Position numbers and translations under genes: made by a program | The notes under the pieces: model-generated | The model's input: only the letters and a program-made list of their open reading frames with translations | What the model was told of the DNA's origin: nothing | Database searches by the model: none | Shown: one piece after another, positions 46,905 through 55,496 of the stretch | Layout: each line of letters starts with the position of its first letter | Position numbering within the stretch: position 1 is the first letter of the stretch | DNA from: Bradyrhizobium sp. AUGA SZCCT0158 | GTDB lineage: Bacteria > Pseudomonadota > Alphaproteobacteria > Rhizobiales > Xanthobacteraceae | Reading direction: 5' to 3' | Length of the DNA: 64,000 nucleotides | Assembly: GCF_018130065.1 (NCBI RefSeq) | Contig: NZ_JAFCME010000015.1 | Coordinates: forward strand, 124,001-188,000

Positions 46905-47417
46905 TCAAGGCGTCCCGATCCCCATCGCCTTCAGCGCGTCCAGCATGCGCTGCGGCGGCGCCATCTTGATCGCGAGCGGCTGACCCGTCTCCAGCACGCT
47001 CTTGAGGCTGGAGAGGATCGCCGGCCAGCCCTGGCGGCCGCCGGAGAGGATATCGTCGCTGATGACTCGGTCGTGCGATTGCAGCATTGTCAACTTCACC
47101 GCCTCGCCCGCTTGTTCGATCTCGTACGTCACCAGCGTCGGCCCAAGCTTTTCGATCAGCGCCGGCCAGTTGACGTTGAAGGTGACGGTCAGCCGCCTCG
47201 GTGGATCGCATTCGATCACCTCGCCGCTGATATGCAGCGCGCCATCAGGCGTACGCACGGTGTAGGCGCCGCCGAGCTTCAGATCGACTTCGACGGCATG
47301 GCCGAAGAAATATTTTCTGCTGAACTCCGCCGTCGTCAGCGCCTGCCAAACCTTCTCGGGGGTCGAGGCGATGTAGATCGTGTAGACGATCGCGGGTTTG
47401 AATTTGTCGATGTTCAT
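46905..47417 (-). CDS. SRPBCC (AHSA1-like) protein, second of a tandem pair
   Basis: 170 residues from the ATG at 47417, which overlaps the stop of the upstream paralogue as ATGA. AHSA1/START-type helix-grip fold: IYIASTPEKVWQALTTAEF, HISGEVIECDPPRRLTVTFN, QGWPAILSSLKSVLETGQPL. It resembles the product of 47414-47884 closely, so the two are a tandem duplicate. Such proteins next to an ArsR gene often bind hydrophobic ligands; the ligand is unknown. Confidence 0.88.
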   Translation of the reverse strand: MNIDKFKPAIVYTIYIASTPEKVWQALTTAEFSRKYFFGHAVEVDLKLGGAYTVRTPDGALHISGEVIECDPPRRLTVTFNVNWPALIEKLGPTLVTYEIEQAGEAVKLTMLQSHDRVISDDILSGGRQGWPAILSSLKSVLETGQPLAIKMAPPQRMLDALKAMGIGTP

Positions 47418-47884
47418 GACGCGCCCTCGATTTCGAGCGCGGACAGGGGGACTGCAAGTGCGGTGCCTGTCTCCAGCAGGCTCTTGAGGCTGGACAGGAT
47501 GGCTGGCCATCCCTTGGAGATGCCTTCCAGCAGCTTGCTGCCTTCAGCAAAGCCTTCGTGGGTCAGCGTCAGTTTGACGAGCTTGCCGTGGGGCTCAAGG
47601 TGGAAGACGACCTTCGTCGGCTGCTCGTCGCGCATCTTATCGTCGATCTCATGCTTGAAGGTGTACGAGAGCCGCCGCGGCCGATCGACCTCGAGAATTT
47701 TGCCGGTATCCGTGGTCGTGCCGTCCATGATGAGCGCAAACGGCGAGCCGACCTTCCAGTCGGTTTTCAGCTCGGTGCCAAACCAGTAACGCCGCGAAAA
47801 TTCGCTCGATGTCAGCGCCTCCCACAATTTCTCGGGCGTGGTCTCAATGTAGATGACATAGACGAATTCCGGCTTACTCATCAC
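47414..47884 (-). CDS. SRPBCC (AHSA1-like) protein, first of a tandem pair
   Basis: 156 residues starting MMSKPEFVYVIYIETTPEKL. The fold pattern is that of the downstream protein: WEALTSSEFSRRYWFGTEL, KILEVDRPRRLSYTFKHEI, GWPAILSSLKSLLETGTALA. It overlaps the ArsR gene by 11 bp and the second copy by 4 bp, so all three are one translationally coupled operon. Confidence 0.88.
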   Translation of the reverse strand: MMSKPEFVYVIYIETTPEKLWEALTSSEFSRRYWFGTELKTDWKVGSPFALIMDGTTTDTGKILEVDRPRRLSYTFKHEIDDKMRDEQPTKVVFHLEPHGKLVKLTLTHEGFAEGSKLLEGISKGWPAILSSLKSLLETGTALAVPLSALEIEGAS

Positions 47885-48188
47885 GCTTCTCCAATTGCCG
47901 TTTCAATTCGCTGAGCGCAGTGAGCTTGCCGCGCTCGAATTTTTTGATCCAGCGTTCACCGATCTGATGGATCGGAACAGGGTTCAAATAGTGCAGCTTC
48001 TCGCGGCCATGCCTTAACGTGGTGACGAGGTTGGCCGCTTCGAGGATTCCAAGGTGCTTGGTCACGGCCTGCCGCGTCATGGCGAGGCCGTCGCATAGTT
48101 CGCCCAATGTTTGTCCGTTCCTGGCATGAAGCCTGTCCAGCAGCGCGCGTCGCGAGGCATCGGCCAGCGCTCGGAAGACCTCATCCAT
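47874..48188 (-). CDS. ArsR-type regulator heading the SRPBCC operon
   Basis: 104 residues from the ATG at 48188 (MDEVFRALADASRRALLDRL). The winged helix has recognition helix GLAMTRQAVTKHLGILEAAN and wing TTLRHGREKLHYL. It belongs to the SdpR-like group that accompanies SRPBCC proteins, without metal ligands. The ATG lies 10 bp after the -10 of a palindrome-bearing promoter, so the mRNA should be almost leaderless. A longer reading to 48227 would start inside the -35 and is rejected. Confidence 0.88.
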   Translation of the reverse strand: MDEVFRALADASRRALLDRLHARNGQTLGELCDGLAMTRQAVTKHLGILEAANLVTTLRHGREKLHYLNPVPIHQIGERWIKKFERGKLTALSELKRQLEKRDE

Positions 48189-48197
48189 GGCGGGGGG

Positions 48198-48227
48198 ATA
48201 ATAGGCAACCAAATGGTTGCATGTCAA
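48198..48227 (-). promoter_or_regulatory. Promoter with embedded ArsR operator
   Basis: On the reverse strand, TTGACA (48227-48222), an 18 bp spacer containing the perfect palindrome GCAACCA-TT-TGGTTGC (48205-48220), and TATTAT (48203-48198). The operator fills the spacer, so the regulator would block RNA polymerase directly. Confidence 0.75.
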
Positions 48228-48379
48228 GGTCTGCTAGGCGCGTTGGTAATGCGATGGAAGGACGGTGAGGCTGCTTTTCTTCCCTTCTCCCACAAGGGGA
48301 GAAGGAAGAATGCACCGCTTCCATCTCCCCCGCTCACGTGCATAAATGGCGTAAGCTCCCTCCCATCCCGAGTTCCATC

Positions 48380-48997
48380 ATGTCCCTCCAGGTCTATCTC
48401 GCTTTCGTCGCTGCCTGCATCGCGCTGGCGTTGCTGCCAGGTCCGGTGGTCACGCTCATCATCGCCAACGGCCTGCGCCACGGCACCCGCGCGGCCCTGA
48501 TCAATGTCGCCGGCGCCCAGGTCGGCCTTGCCATCGTGATCGGCATCGTCGCGGTCGGCCTGACCTCGCTGATGGCGACGATGGGCTACTGGTTCGACTG
48601 GGTGCGTTTCGCCGGTGCGGCCTATCTGATCTGGCTCGGCATCAAGCTGGTTCGTGAGCCGGTGGTGGGCATCAAATCAGACGAACCGCCACCGCCGCCG
48701 CGCGGCGGCTTCTTCCTGCAGGGCTTCCTGGTGCTGCTCTCGAACCCCAAGGTGCTGGTGTTCTTCGGCGCCTTCATCCCGCAGTTCATGGACATGAAGC
48801 AGGACCACTTCCCGCAAGTGGCGCTGCTCGGCGCGACGTTCATGGTGACCGCCGCCATGACCGACGCGGTCTATGCGCTGCTCGCCGGCCGGGCCCGGCT
48901 TTTCTTCTCGGCGGAGCGCACACGGCTGGTGTCGCGGATCTCAGGCGGCTTCATGATCGGCGGCGGCATCTGGCTGGCGCTGACAAGGGCAAAATAG
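48380..48997 (+). CDS. LysE/RhtB-family exporter
   Basis: 205 residues from the ATG at 48380; the frame upstream has no ribosome site. Five to six hydrophobic helices and the family N-terminal pattern LLPGPVVTLIIANGLRHGTR, followed by FAGAAYLIWLGIKLVR and LQGFLVLLSNPKVLVFFGAF. These proteins export amino acids or homoserine-lactone-like compounds from the cytoplasm. Substrate unknown. Confidence 0.88.
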   Translation: MSLQVYLAFVAACIALALLPGPVVTLIIANGLRHGTRAALINVAGAQVGLAIVIGIVAVGLTSLMATMGYWFDWVRFAGAAYLIWLGIKLVREPVVGIKSDEPPPPPRGGFFLQGFLVLLSNPKVLVFFGAFIPQFMDMKQDHFPQVALLGATFMVTAAMTDAVYALLAGRARLFFSAERTRLVSRISGGFMIGGGIWLALTRAK

Positions 48998-49100
48998 CAC
49001 GCCTCGGTGGCTTCATCCTTCGAGACGGCCGCGGTGCGGCCTCCTCAGAGTCTGACTCAAAATGTCGCCAACGAAATAGGACTTTGTAGTGAAACTCTTC

Positions 49101-49335
49101 ATGCCCGGCCTTGTGCCGGGCATCCACGTCTTAGTTTCACTTAAGCAAGAAAGACGTGGATGGCCGGGACAAGCCCGGCCATGACGAGAAAGCGAATCAT
49201 TTGCAGGCAGCTAGGAAGCGCCCGAAATTGCTGGCTGCTTTTTCGGTCAGCCTCTCAGGATGAGGTCTGAAGGATATTAGACCCTCATGGTGAGGAGCGC
49301 GCTCTTGCGCGCGTCTCGAACCATGAGGCCATTGG
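49101..49335. repeat. Two REP-like hairpins in an otherwise empty gap
   Basis: First: ATGCCCGGCCTTGTGCCGGGCATCC with the matching GGATGGCCGGGACAAGCCCGG (49101-49184). Second: CCTCATGGTGAGGAGCGCG with CGCGCGTCTCGAACCATGAGG (49268-49335). No gene is seen between 48998 and 49419. Confidence 0.6.
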
Positions 49336-49419
49336 GTGCGCGGCGGTAATCCGTTTGAACCGCGGCGTCTCGACCCCGCAGGGGGAGAGGGAACGCAGCT
49401 TAGGTGTGGCGACTGAAAT

Positions 49420-50223
49420 CTAAATCACTTGCCGAGACCGAAAAATCGTCTCGACCTCACCAAGAATGCGCGCCAGCCGGTCGGCCCACGCTTTCTCGCC
49501 GGCCTGATCCGAAATCAGGTCCTGGCGAATCTCGATGCCGGTGTTCATCAGGCCGCGCGCCTCGGCGTGAACGGGAATGGTGTAGTCGGTCTGGTCGCTG
49601 ACCGCGTAGGGTTCGTTGTCGCCGACGACGAGATCAGGCTCCGCGCGCAGCAATTGCAGCAGCAGCGGCGGCAATAGCTTGTCGCGCTGATAGAGCGTGC
49701 CGATGTGCCAGGGACGCGCGATGCCGGCATAGACAGGCGTGAAGCTGTGCAGCGAAACCAGTATCGTCGGCATCTTCCGCTCTCGGCGCGCGTCGATGAT
49801 CGCGCCGATACGGCGGTGATAGGGCTCGAAGATCTGCGTTCGGCGCAGTTCCGCGGCTTCTCGCGCGATACCTTCATTGGCGGGGATCGTCGTGGTTTCG
49901 CTGATCAGCGGGATCGAGCTTGCGACATCAGGCGGGCGGTTGCAGTCGATCACCAGCCGCGAATAGCGCTGCGCGATCAGATGCGCGCCGAGATGTTTTG
50001 ACAGCATCTCGGCGACCCCTGCGATGCCGATGTCCCATGCGATGTGCCGCACCAGTTCGCTCTCCGGCAATCCGAGATCGCCGAGCACGCGGGGAATCAA
50101 GCGGCCGTAATGGTCACAAGTGAGCAGAAACGGCGAGCGTCCCTCGGCATTATATTCGCGGACCGGGGGAACATCCTGAGATCCCAAGAGTAATGATGTG
50201 TCGCCGACGTCGTTCAAAACCAT
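49420..50223 (-). CDS. N-formylglutamate amidohydrolase family protein
   Basis: 267 residues. The family motifs are LTCDHYGRLIP, DIGIAGVAEML, LVIDCNRPPD, PTILVSLHSFTPVYAG and the acidic/His site GDNEPYAVSDQTDYTIPVHA, followed by GLMNTGIEIRQDLIS. The fold is zinc-dependent, like carboxypeptidases. The best-known activity removes formate from N-formylglutamate in histidine breakdown, but no hut genes are adjacent, so the substrate here is open. Divergent from the first transglutaminase gene. Confidence 0.88.
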   Translation of the reverse strand: MVLNDVGDTSLLLGSQDVPPVREYNAEGRSPFLLTCDHYGRLIPRVLGDLGLPESELVRHIAWDIGIAGVAEMLSKHLGAHLIAQRYSRLVIDCNRPPDVASSIPLISETTTIPANEGIAREAAELRRTQIFEPYHRRIGAIIDARRERKMPTILVSLHSFTPVYAGIARPWHIGTLYQRDKLLPPLLLQLLRAEPDLVVGDNEPYAVSDQTDYTIPVHAEARGLMNTGIEIRQDLISDQAGEKAWADRLARILGEVETIFRSRQVI

Positions 50224-50322
50224 TTTTCCTTACGCATTGCCTATCGAAGCGGCATGTCGGCCTACAAATGAGCAGGTTTTTGTATAGATTAGCTGGCCCA
50301 GAATCACGATGATTGTTTGACG

Positions 50323-51222
50323 ATGCCGTTACTCACGATTCATCACAAGACCGTATATCGCTACACGCACCCGGTGGCGTTCGGCGAACACCGCATCATG
50401 CTGCGTCCGCGCGACGGCCATGATCTGCGCGTGCTGTCCGGCAACCTCGCGATCGAGCCGCAGCCGATGCAGTTGCGCTGGATCCATGACGTGTTCGGCA
50501 ACAGCGTTGCGATCGCAACCTTTGATGAGCGGGCCGAGACGCTGTCGTTCACCTCCACGGCCACCGTCGAGCACAACCCGGCCGAAGAGTTCGCGCTGAC
50601 CGCTGATGATCCCGCCTATTTCTATCCGTTCCTGTACGACGAGGAGGAGTTTCCCGATCTTGTGCAGTTCATCACGCCGCAATATGGCGACCCGAATGGC
50701 GAGCTGTCGGCATGGGCGCGCAGATTTCTCGACGCCGAAGGGCCGACGCCGACGTTCAATATCCTCAGCGGCATGACCCATGGCATCCGTGACGCCTTCA
50801 CCTATCGCAAGCGCTACGAGCAGGGCACGCAGCACCCGCTCGATACGCTGCAGACCGGATCGGGCACCTGCCGCGACTATGCGCTGTTCATGATCGAGGC
50901 GCTGCGGCGGCTCGGCATCGCCGCGCGTTTCGTCTCCGGCTATCTCTTCATTCCCGGCGACCGTGCACATGGCTATGTCGGCGGCGGTTCGACCCATGCC
51001 TGGGTGCAGGTCTATCTGCCGAGCGCGGGCTGGATCGAGTTCGATCCGACCAATGGCATCATCGGCACCCGCGACCTCATTCGCGTCGCGGTGGCGCGCG
51101 ATCCGCGCCAGGCCATTCCGCTGCACGGCGCCTATCTCGGCTCGGCGGATGCCTTCGTCGGCATGGAGGTCAATATCAACGTCGTCTCCGTCATTGACGA
51201 AGCGCAGGCGGAAAAGGTCTGA
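50323..51222 (+). CDS. Transglutaminase-like protease/amidase domain protein
   Basis: 299 residues from the ATG at 50323 (a TTG at 50317 is in frame). N-terminal beta domain (TIHHKTVYRYTHPVAFGEHR), then transglutaminase core with Cys in TGSGTCRDYALFMIEALRRL, His in STHAWVQVYLP, and Asp in WIEFDPTNG. The triad is complete. Such proteins are usually linked to peptide or cell-wall modification. It is in an operon with a second family member, 2 bp apart. Confidence 0.9.
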   Translation: MPLLTIHHKTVYRYTHPVAFGEHRIMLRPRDGHDLRVLSGNLAIEPQPMQLRWIHDVFGNSVAIATFDERAETLSFTSTATVEHNPAEEFALTADDPAYFYPFLYDEEEFPDLVQFITPQYGDPNGELSAWARRFLDAEGPTPTFNILSGMTHGIRDAFTYRKRYEQGTQHPLDTLQTGSGTCRDYALFMIEALRRLGIAARFVSGYLFIPGDRAHGYVGGGSTHAWVQVYLPSAGWIEFDPTNGIIGTRDLIRVAVARDPRQAIPLHGAYLGSADAFVGMEVNINVVSVIDEAQAEKV

Positions 51223-51224
51223 TC

Positions 51225-52037
51225 ATGGAGATCAAGGTCGGCTTCGAGATCGCCTATGCGGCCGTGCAGCCGACGCCGATGGTGATCATGCTCTCGATCC
51301 ACCCGTCGCGCTTTTCCGACATCGTCGGCACGGAAAGCATTGTCGCCGAGCCTGACGTGCCGATCGGTTTTTATCGAGACATCTTCGGCAATGTCTGCGG
51401 ACGGCTGGTGGCGCCCGCCGGCGGCGTGACCCTGCGCGGCAGCGCGCTGGTGCGCGATTCCGGCCTGCCCGATATTGTCATGCCGACCGCGCAGCAGATC
51501 CCGATCGACCAGTTGCCGGACGAGGTGCTGCAATATCTGATGCCGAGCCGCTATTGCGAAACCGACAAGCTTACCGACGTTGCCTGGTCGCTGTTCGGCA
51601 ACACGCCGGAGGGCTGGGCGCGGGTGCAGGCGATCGTCGAATTCGTCCATAACCACGTGACGTTCGGCTACCAGCATGCGCATCACATGAAGTCGGCGCA
51701 TGACGTCTACGAGCAGGGCGCCGGCGTCTGCCGCGATTTTGCCCATCTGGCGCTGACGTTCTGCCGCTGCATGAACATCCCGGCGCGTTACTGCACGGGT
51801 TACATGGGCGATATCGGCATCCCCAGGGATCCTGCGCCGATGGATTTCTCCGGCTGGTTCCAGGTCTACCTGTCCGGCCAATGGTACACCTTCGACGCCC
51901 GGCATAATCATCCGCGGATCGGCCGCATCCTGATGGGCACCGGCCGCGACGCCGCCGACGTCGCGCTGACCACGAGTTTTGGCCGGATGGATCTTGTGAA
52001 ATTCGTCGTCGTGAGCGACGAGGTGGTGGTGGCTTAA
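51225..52037 (+). CDS. Second transglutaminase-like protein, catalytic His not conserved
   Basis: 270 residues. The Cys motif is intact (QGAGVCRDFAHLALTFCRCM), and the Asp is in YTFDARHNHPRIG. The His position, which reads HAW in the upstream protein, is MDFSGWFQVYL here, so the base His is replaced by Ser. The gene starts 2 bp after its partner's stop. It may be a binding subunit of the first, or use a different base; the substitution might be usual in this subfamily. Confidence 0.85.
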   Translation: MEIKVGFEIAYAAVQPTPMVIMLSIHPSRFSDIVGTESIVAEPDVPIGFYRDIFGNVCGRLVAPAGGVTLRGSALVRDSGLPDIVMPTAQQIPIDQLPDEVLQYLMPSRYCETDKLTDVAWSLFGNTPEGWARVQAIVEFVHNHVTFGYQHAHHMKSAHDVYEQGAGVCRDFAHLALTFCRCMNIPARYCTGYMGDIGIPRDPAPMDFSGWFQVYLSGQWYTFDARHNHPRIGRILMGTGRDAADVALTTSFGRMDLVKFVVVSDEVVVA

Positions 52038-52049
52038 GACGCGCACTCT

Positions 52050-52139
52050 CCGCCGTCATTGCGAGGAGCGGAGCGACGACGCAATCCATTCTTTCTTTGC
52101 GCGGCAAGATGGATTGCTTCGCTGCGCTCGCAATGACAT
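52050..52139. repeat. REP-like repeat (GTCATTGCGAG family)
   Basis: GCCGTCATTGCGAGGAGCGGA and TTCGCTGCGCTCGCAATGAC are its ends, with CAATCCATTCTT... / GGCAAGATGGATTG inside. Confidence 0.8.
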
Positions 52140-52147
52140 GAAGGGCC

Positions 52148-52546
52148 ATGATTTCAGATCGTCTGTTCGTCTACGGCACCCTGATGCGCGGCTTCGACCA
52201 TCCGATGGCGAAGCTGTTGTCGCGCAGCGCCGATTTCATCGGCGAGGCCAATTGCCGCGGCCGGCTCTATCTCATCAAGCATTATCCGGGGCTGGTGCTG
52301 TCGGACGATCCTGCCGACACCGTGTCCGGTGAATTGTATCGCCTGCGCGACCGCGATGCGTTGCTCGGCGAGTTCGACATGTATGAGGCCTGCGGCCCGG
52401 GGTTTCAGGCGCCGACCGAATATGTGCGGCAGATGCTGAACGTCACGCTCAGCGACGGCAGCGCGAGCGAGGCGTGGACCTACGTCTACAACTGGCCGGT
52501 CACCGGCCTGCCGCGCATCGCCTCGGGGAAATTTTTGGAGAACTAG
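52148..52546 (+). CDS. Gamma-glutamylcyclotransferase-like (AIG2) protein
   Basis: 132 residues. The GGCT hallmark VYGTLMRGF is at residue 8, then CRGRLYLIKHYPGLVLSDD, VSGELYRLRDRDALLGEFD with the acidic residue, and WTYVYNWPV at the end. It may act on gamma-glutamyl amines or glutathione-derived peptides; not proved. It is followed by a palindromic repeat, not by another gene in the same direction. Confidence 0.85.
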   Translation: MISDRLFVYGTLMRGFDHPMAKLLSRSADFIGEANCRGRLYLIKHYPGLVLSDDPADTVSGELYRLRDRDALLGEFDMYEACGPGFQAPTEYVRQMLNVTLSDGSASEAWTYVYNWPVTGLPRIASGKFLEN

Positions 52547-52554
52547 AACACTCT

Positions 52555-52708
52555 CCGTGTCCCGGACGCGGTGCAGCGTGCAACGCTGCTCCGCAGAGCT
52601 CAGATGCGCAATTGCGCATCGGGGGACCCATACCGTCCGTTCCGCGGTGGGCCCCGGATCAGCAGCGCACCGCCAAAGCGGCGCTGCGCAGCATCCGGGG
52701 CACGAGAG
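52555..52708. repeat. Palindromic repeat with AGATGCGCAATTGCGCATC
   Basis: Contains GATGCGCAATTGCGCATC (52603-52620) in a larger set of inverted pieces (GGGGGACCC... / CGGGGCACG). It separates the GGCT gene from the leftward chlorite dismutase. Confidence 0.6.
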
Positions 52709-52713
52709 CTGCG

Positions 52714-53280
52714 CTAACCCGCGTCCAGCCGTTCTTGCTCAAGCCGCACTTCAATCTCGCGCTCGACGTAATTCCATTCTTCCGTCGCCCGCAGCATCGC
52801 GACCAGTTCCTCGAACAGCGCGGAATTCGCCGGGTCGTATTCGAACCAGGTCAGGAAATCGAAGGGCTCGCCGAGGTCGCGGCAGTGATAGAGCTGGCGG
52901 GCGATCGCGGGGAGGTATTTCAGGCTGGCGGCGATATGCTGCGACTTGTCCTCGAAAATCTGGCGCCGCTCTTCCTGGGTCAGGTCCCACCACGCGGCGT
53001 TCTTCTTGATCGGGATCAGCGCCGCGCGGGTTGCTTCGGGCCGGCCGAGCCCGGCCTGCACCGCCACCAGCTTGTCCTTCTCGGCGCGCTCGGTATAGCG
53101 CACATGGCTCGCGACCCCGGCGAGCCGCCAGGAGGTCTGCGAGGGCAGGATCGGCAGCGCGATCGAGGCAGAATGGACGACCGACACCGCCGGCGTCAGC
53201 AACAGCTCGGCGCCCTTGACCGCGGCCTGCGACACCACCTGCCAGGCCCCGCTTTGCCCGCCTCTGAAGGTCGTGAACAT
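52714..53280 (-). CDS. cld: Chlorite dismutase, short (Nitrobacter-type) clade
   Basis: 188 residues, matching the short dimeric clade rather than the longer pentameric one. The conserved core is ASHVRYTERAEKDKLVAVQA, IKKNAAWWDLTQEERRQIFE, KSQHIAASLKYLPAIARQLY then HCRDLGEPFDFLTWFEYDP. His115 in KSQHIAAS and Arg128 in AIARQLY sit where the proximal heme ligand and distal Arg of the Nitrobacter enzyme (His114, Arg127) would be. The enzyme converts chlorite to chloride and O2. No chlorate reductase genes are adjacent. No signal peptide, so cytoplasmic. Confidence 0.85.
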   Translation of the reverse strand: MFTTFRGGQSGAWQVVSQAAVKGAELLLTPAVSVVHSASIALPILPSQTSWRLAGVASHVRYTERAEKDKLVAVQAGLGRPEATRAALIPIKKNAAWWDLTQEERRQIFEDKSQHIAASLKYLPAIARQLYHCRDLGEPFDFLTWFEYDPANSALFEELVAMLRATEEWNYVEREIEVRLEQERLDAG

Positions 53281-53465
53281 GGGCCTATGGAAGCGTGGAA
53301 CCGGGCCGGGTTCAAGATGTCATCCGGGCCATCCGGGATGGCGGGGCCTGTGAATAACGGCAAGAAGCCCAATACGTTTCGTATTTCCCGCCGCCCGCCC
53401 TGTATCCATGGCCGGTTGGCCAACTGCTAGAATCCGGCCCAGCGAATCAAGGCCCCAATTCACCC

Positions 53466-55496
53466 ATGCGCTTTACGCCCCAATTCCTCGAAGAACTGCG
53501 CGCCCGGCTTCCGGTCTCGGAAGTCGTGGGCCGGCGCGTCAAGTTGAAGAAGGCGGGACGGGAGTGGAAGGGGCTGTCGCCGTTTCAACAGGAGAAGTCG
53601 CCGTCCTTTACGGTCAACGACCAGAAGGGTTTTTACCACGACTTCTCCTCCGGCAAGCACGGCGACATCATCTCGTTTTTGATGGAAACCGAGGGCGTCG
53701 GGTTTCCCGAGGCTGTCGAACGCCTCGCCTCGATGGCCGGCATGGCGCTCCCTGCGGTGACGCCGGATGCGGCAAGGCACGAGCAGCGCCGCAAGACGCT
53801 GTATGACGTGATGGAGCTCGCCGCCAAATTCTTCGCCGACACGCTGGCTTCGCGGGGCGGCGCCAAGGCGCGCGGCTATCTTGCCGACCGCGCGATCTCG
53901 CCGGCGACGCAGCTGCAGTTCCGCATTGGTTACGCGCCCGGCGATCGCTTTGCGCTGAAAGAATATCTCGGCGCGCAGGGCATCCCGACCGAGGACATGG
54001 TCGAGGCGGGGCTGCTCAACGGCGGCGAAGAAATTCCGGTGCCGTACGACAAATTCCGCGACCGCGTGATGTTTCCCATCACCGATGTCCGCAACCGCGT
54101 CATCGCCTTCGGCGGCCGGGCGCTGGAAAAGGACGTCCCCGCCAAATACATGAATTCGCCGGAAACCCCGCTGTTTCACAAGGGTGACAATCTCTACAAC
54201 CTCGCCACCGCACGGCAGGCCACGCATGACGGCGCGCCCTTGATCGTGGTCGAAGGCTATGTCGACGTCATCGCGATGGTCACGTCAGGCTTCAAAGCCA
54301 GCGTCGCGCCGCTCGGCACCGCGCTGACCGAAAACCAGCTGATGCTGCTGTGGAAGATGGTGGACGAGCCGATCCTTTGCTTTGACGGCGACAAGGCCGG
54401 CAAGAAAGCGGCGTGGCGCGCGGCTGATCTCGCGCTGCCGCATTTAAAACCCGGAAAGAGTCTGCGCTTTGCGCTGCTGCCCGAGGGACAGGACCCCGAC
54501 GACCTCGCGCGCTCTGGCGGCCGCGCCGCGATCGAGGAAGTGATTTCGGCGGCGCGTGGGCTCGCCGATATCGTGTGGTCGCGCGAGATCGAAGGTGGCA
54601 CGTTTGCAACGCCGGAGCGGCGCGCGGCGCTGGAAGCGCGGATCGGCGAACTCAGTAACGGTATCCGCGACGAAGTGGTGCGGCGCTATTATCGCCAGGA
54701 TCTCTCCGAGCGGCTTCGCAACACCTTTGCGCCCGAAGGCGGCCGCGGCGGCTACGGCCGCGGCAATTTCGGCGGCGGCAATTTCGGAGGACGACCCGGC
54801 GAATCAGGCCGCCGTTTTGCCTCCCGCAGCTTCACCCCGGGCGCGGCGGGCCGGGCGGCGCCCTATGGCGGCCGCGGGCAGGCGGGCTCGGCCAGCCAGA
54901 CCATCAACCGCGGCCCCTACCAGGCCGCGAGCCCCCAGCTCGCCAACAGCCCGATCATGCGCGGCCAGCGCAGCGCGATGTCCCGCCGCGAGGCGCTGAT
55001 CCTGCAGTCCCTGATCAACCACCCTTGGCTGCTGCACGACCATCTGGAGGAGGTGGCGGCCCTGGAACTGGCCCATCCGGAGGCCAACAAGCTCCGCGCC
55101 GGCATTATCGCGGCCTTTGCCGGCGACCATCACCATTCCCCCGATGTCGAAGAACAGGCCGAGAAAATGCGCGCCGATCTCGAAGCGCGCGGATTTTCGC
55201 AAGTTCTTCAAAGGGTTGGCGGCGCGATCACGACCGGGGCGGTGTGGGGCGTGCAAATCGGGGCCGCCCGCGAGGATGTTCTTTCGACCTGGCAGCAACT
55301 CGTTGCCTTGCATCAGAAAACACACGCCTTACTTAGGGAAAAGAAAGATGCCGAGCTGGCTCTGGGCGAGGAGTCCAGCGAGGCCAATCTGGCGTGGTTA
55401 AAGGACGTCAGCGCCCGGCTGGAGTCGCTGGACGGCACCGAGGCCTTGATTGAGGGTTTTGGCGAGCTTTCAGGCCGGTTCCGGCAAGGCGTCTGA
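53466..55496 (+). CDS. dnaG: DNA primase
   Basis: 676 residues. N-terminal domain, TOPRIM core with the catalytic Glu in LIVVEGYVDVIAM and DxD in LCFDGDKAGKKAAWR, and a C-terminal DnaB-interacting helical domain (about 495-676). The N-terminal zinc ribbon normally has Cys-His-Cys-Cys; here the same positions read GLSPFQQEKSPSFTV and GFYHDFSSGKHGDIISF, with no Cys, so zinc binding is absent. The core and C-terminus are joined by a Gly/Arg-rich linker (about 420-475). It is essential for RNA priming of replication and is followed by rpoD. Confidence 0.96.
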   Translation: MRFTPQFLEELRARLPVSEVVGRRVKLKKAGREWKGLSPFQQEKSPSFTVNDQKGFYHDFSSGKHGDIISFLMETEGVGFPEAVERLASMAGMALPAVTPDAARHEQRRKTLYDVMELAAKFFADTLASRGGAKARGYLADRAISPATQLQFRIGYAPGDRFALKEYLGAQGIPTEDMVEAGLLNGGEEIPVPYDKFRDRVMFPITDVRNRVIAFGGRALEKDVPAKYMNSPETPLFHKGDNLYNLATARQATHDGAPLIVVEGYVDVIAMVTSGFKASVAPLGTALTENQLMLLWKMVDEPILCFDGDKAGKKAAWRAADLALPHLKPGKSLRFALLPEGQDPDDLARSGGRAAIEEVISAARGLADIVWSREIEGGTFATPERRAALEARIGELSNGIRDEVVRRYYRQDLSERLRNTFAPEGGRGGYGRGNFGGGNFGGRPGESGRRFASRSFTPGAAGRAAPYGGRGQAGSASQTINRGPYQAASPQLANSPIMRGQRSAMSRREALILQSLINHPWLLHDHLEEVAALELAHPEANKLRAGIIAAFAGDHHHSPDVEEQAEKMRADLEARGFSQVLQRVGGAITTGAVWGVQIGAAREDVLSTWQQLVALHQKTHALLREKKDAELALGEESSEANLAWLKDVSARLESLDGTEALIEGFGELSGRFRQGV

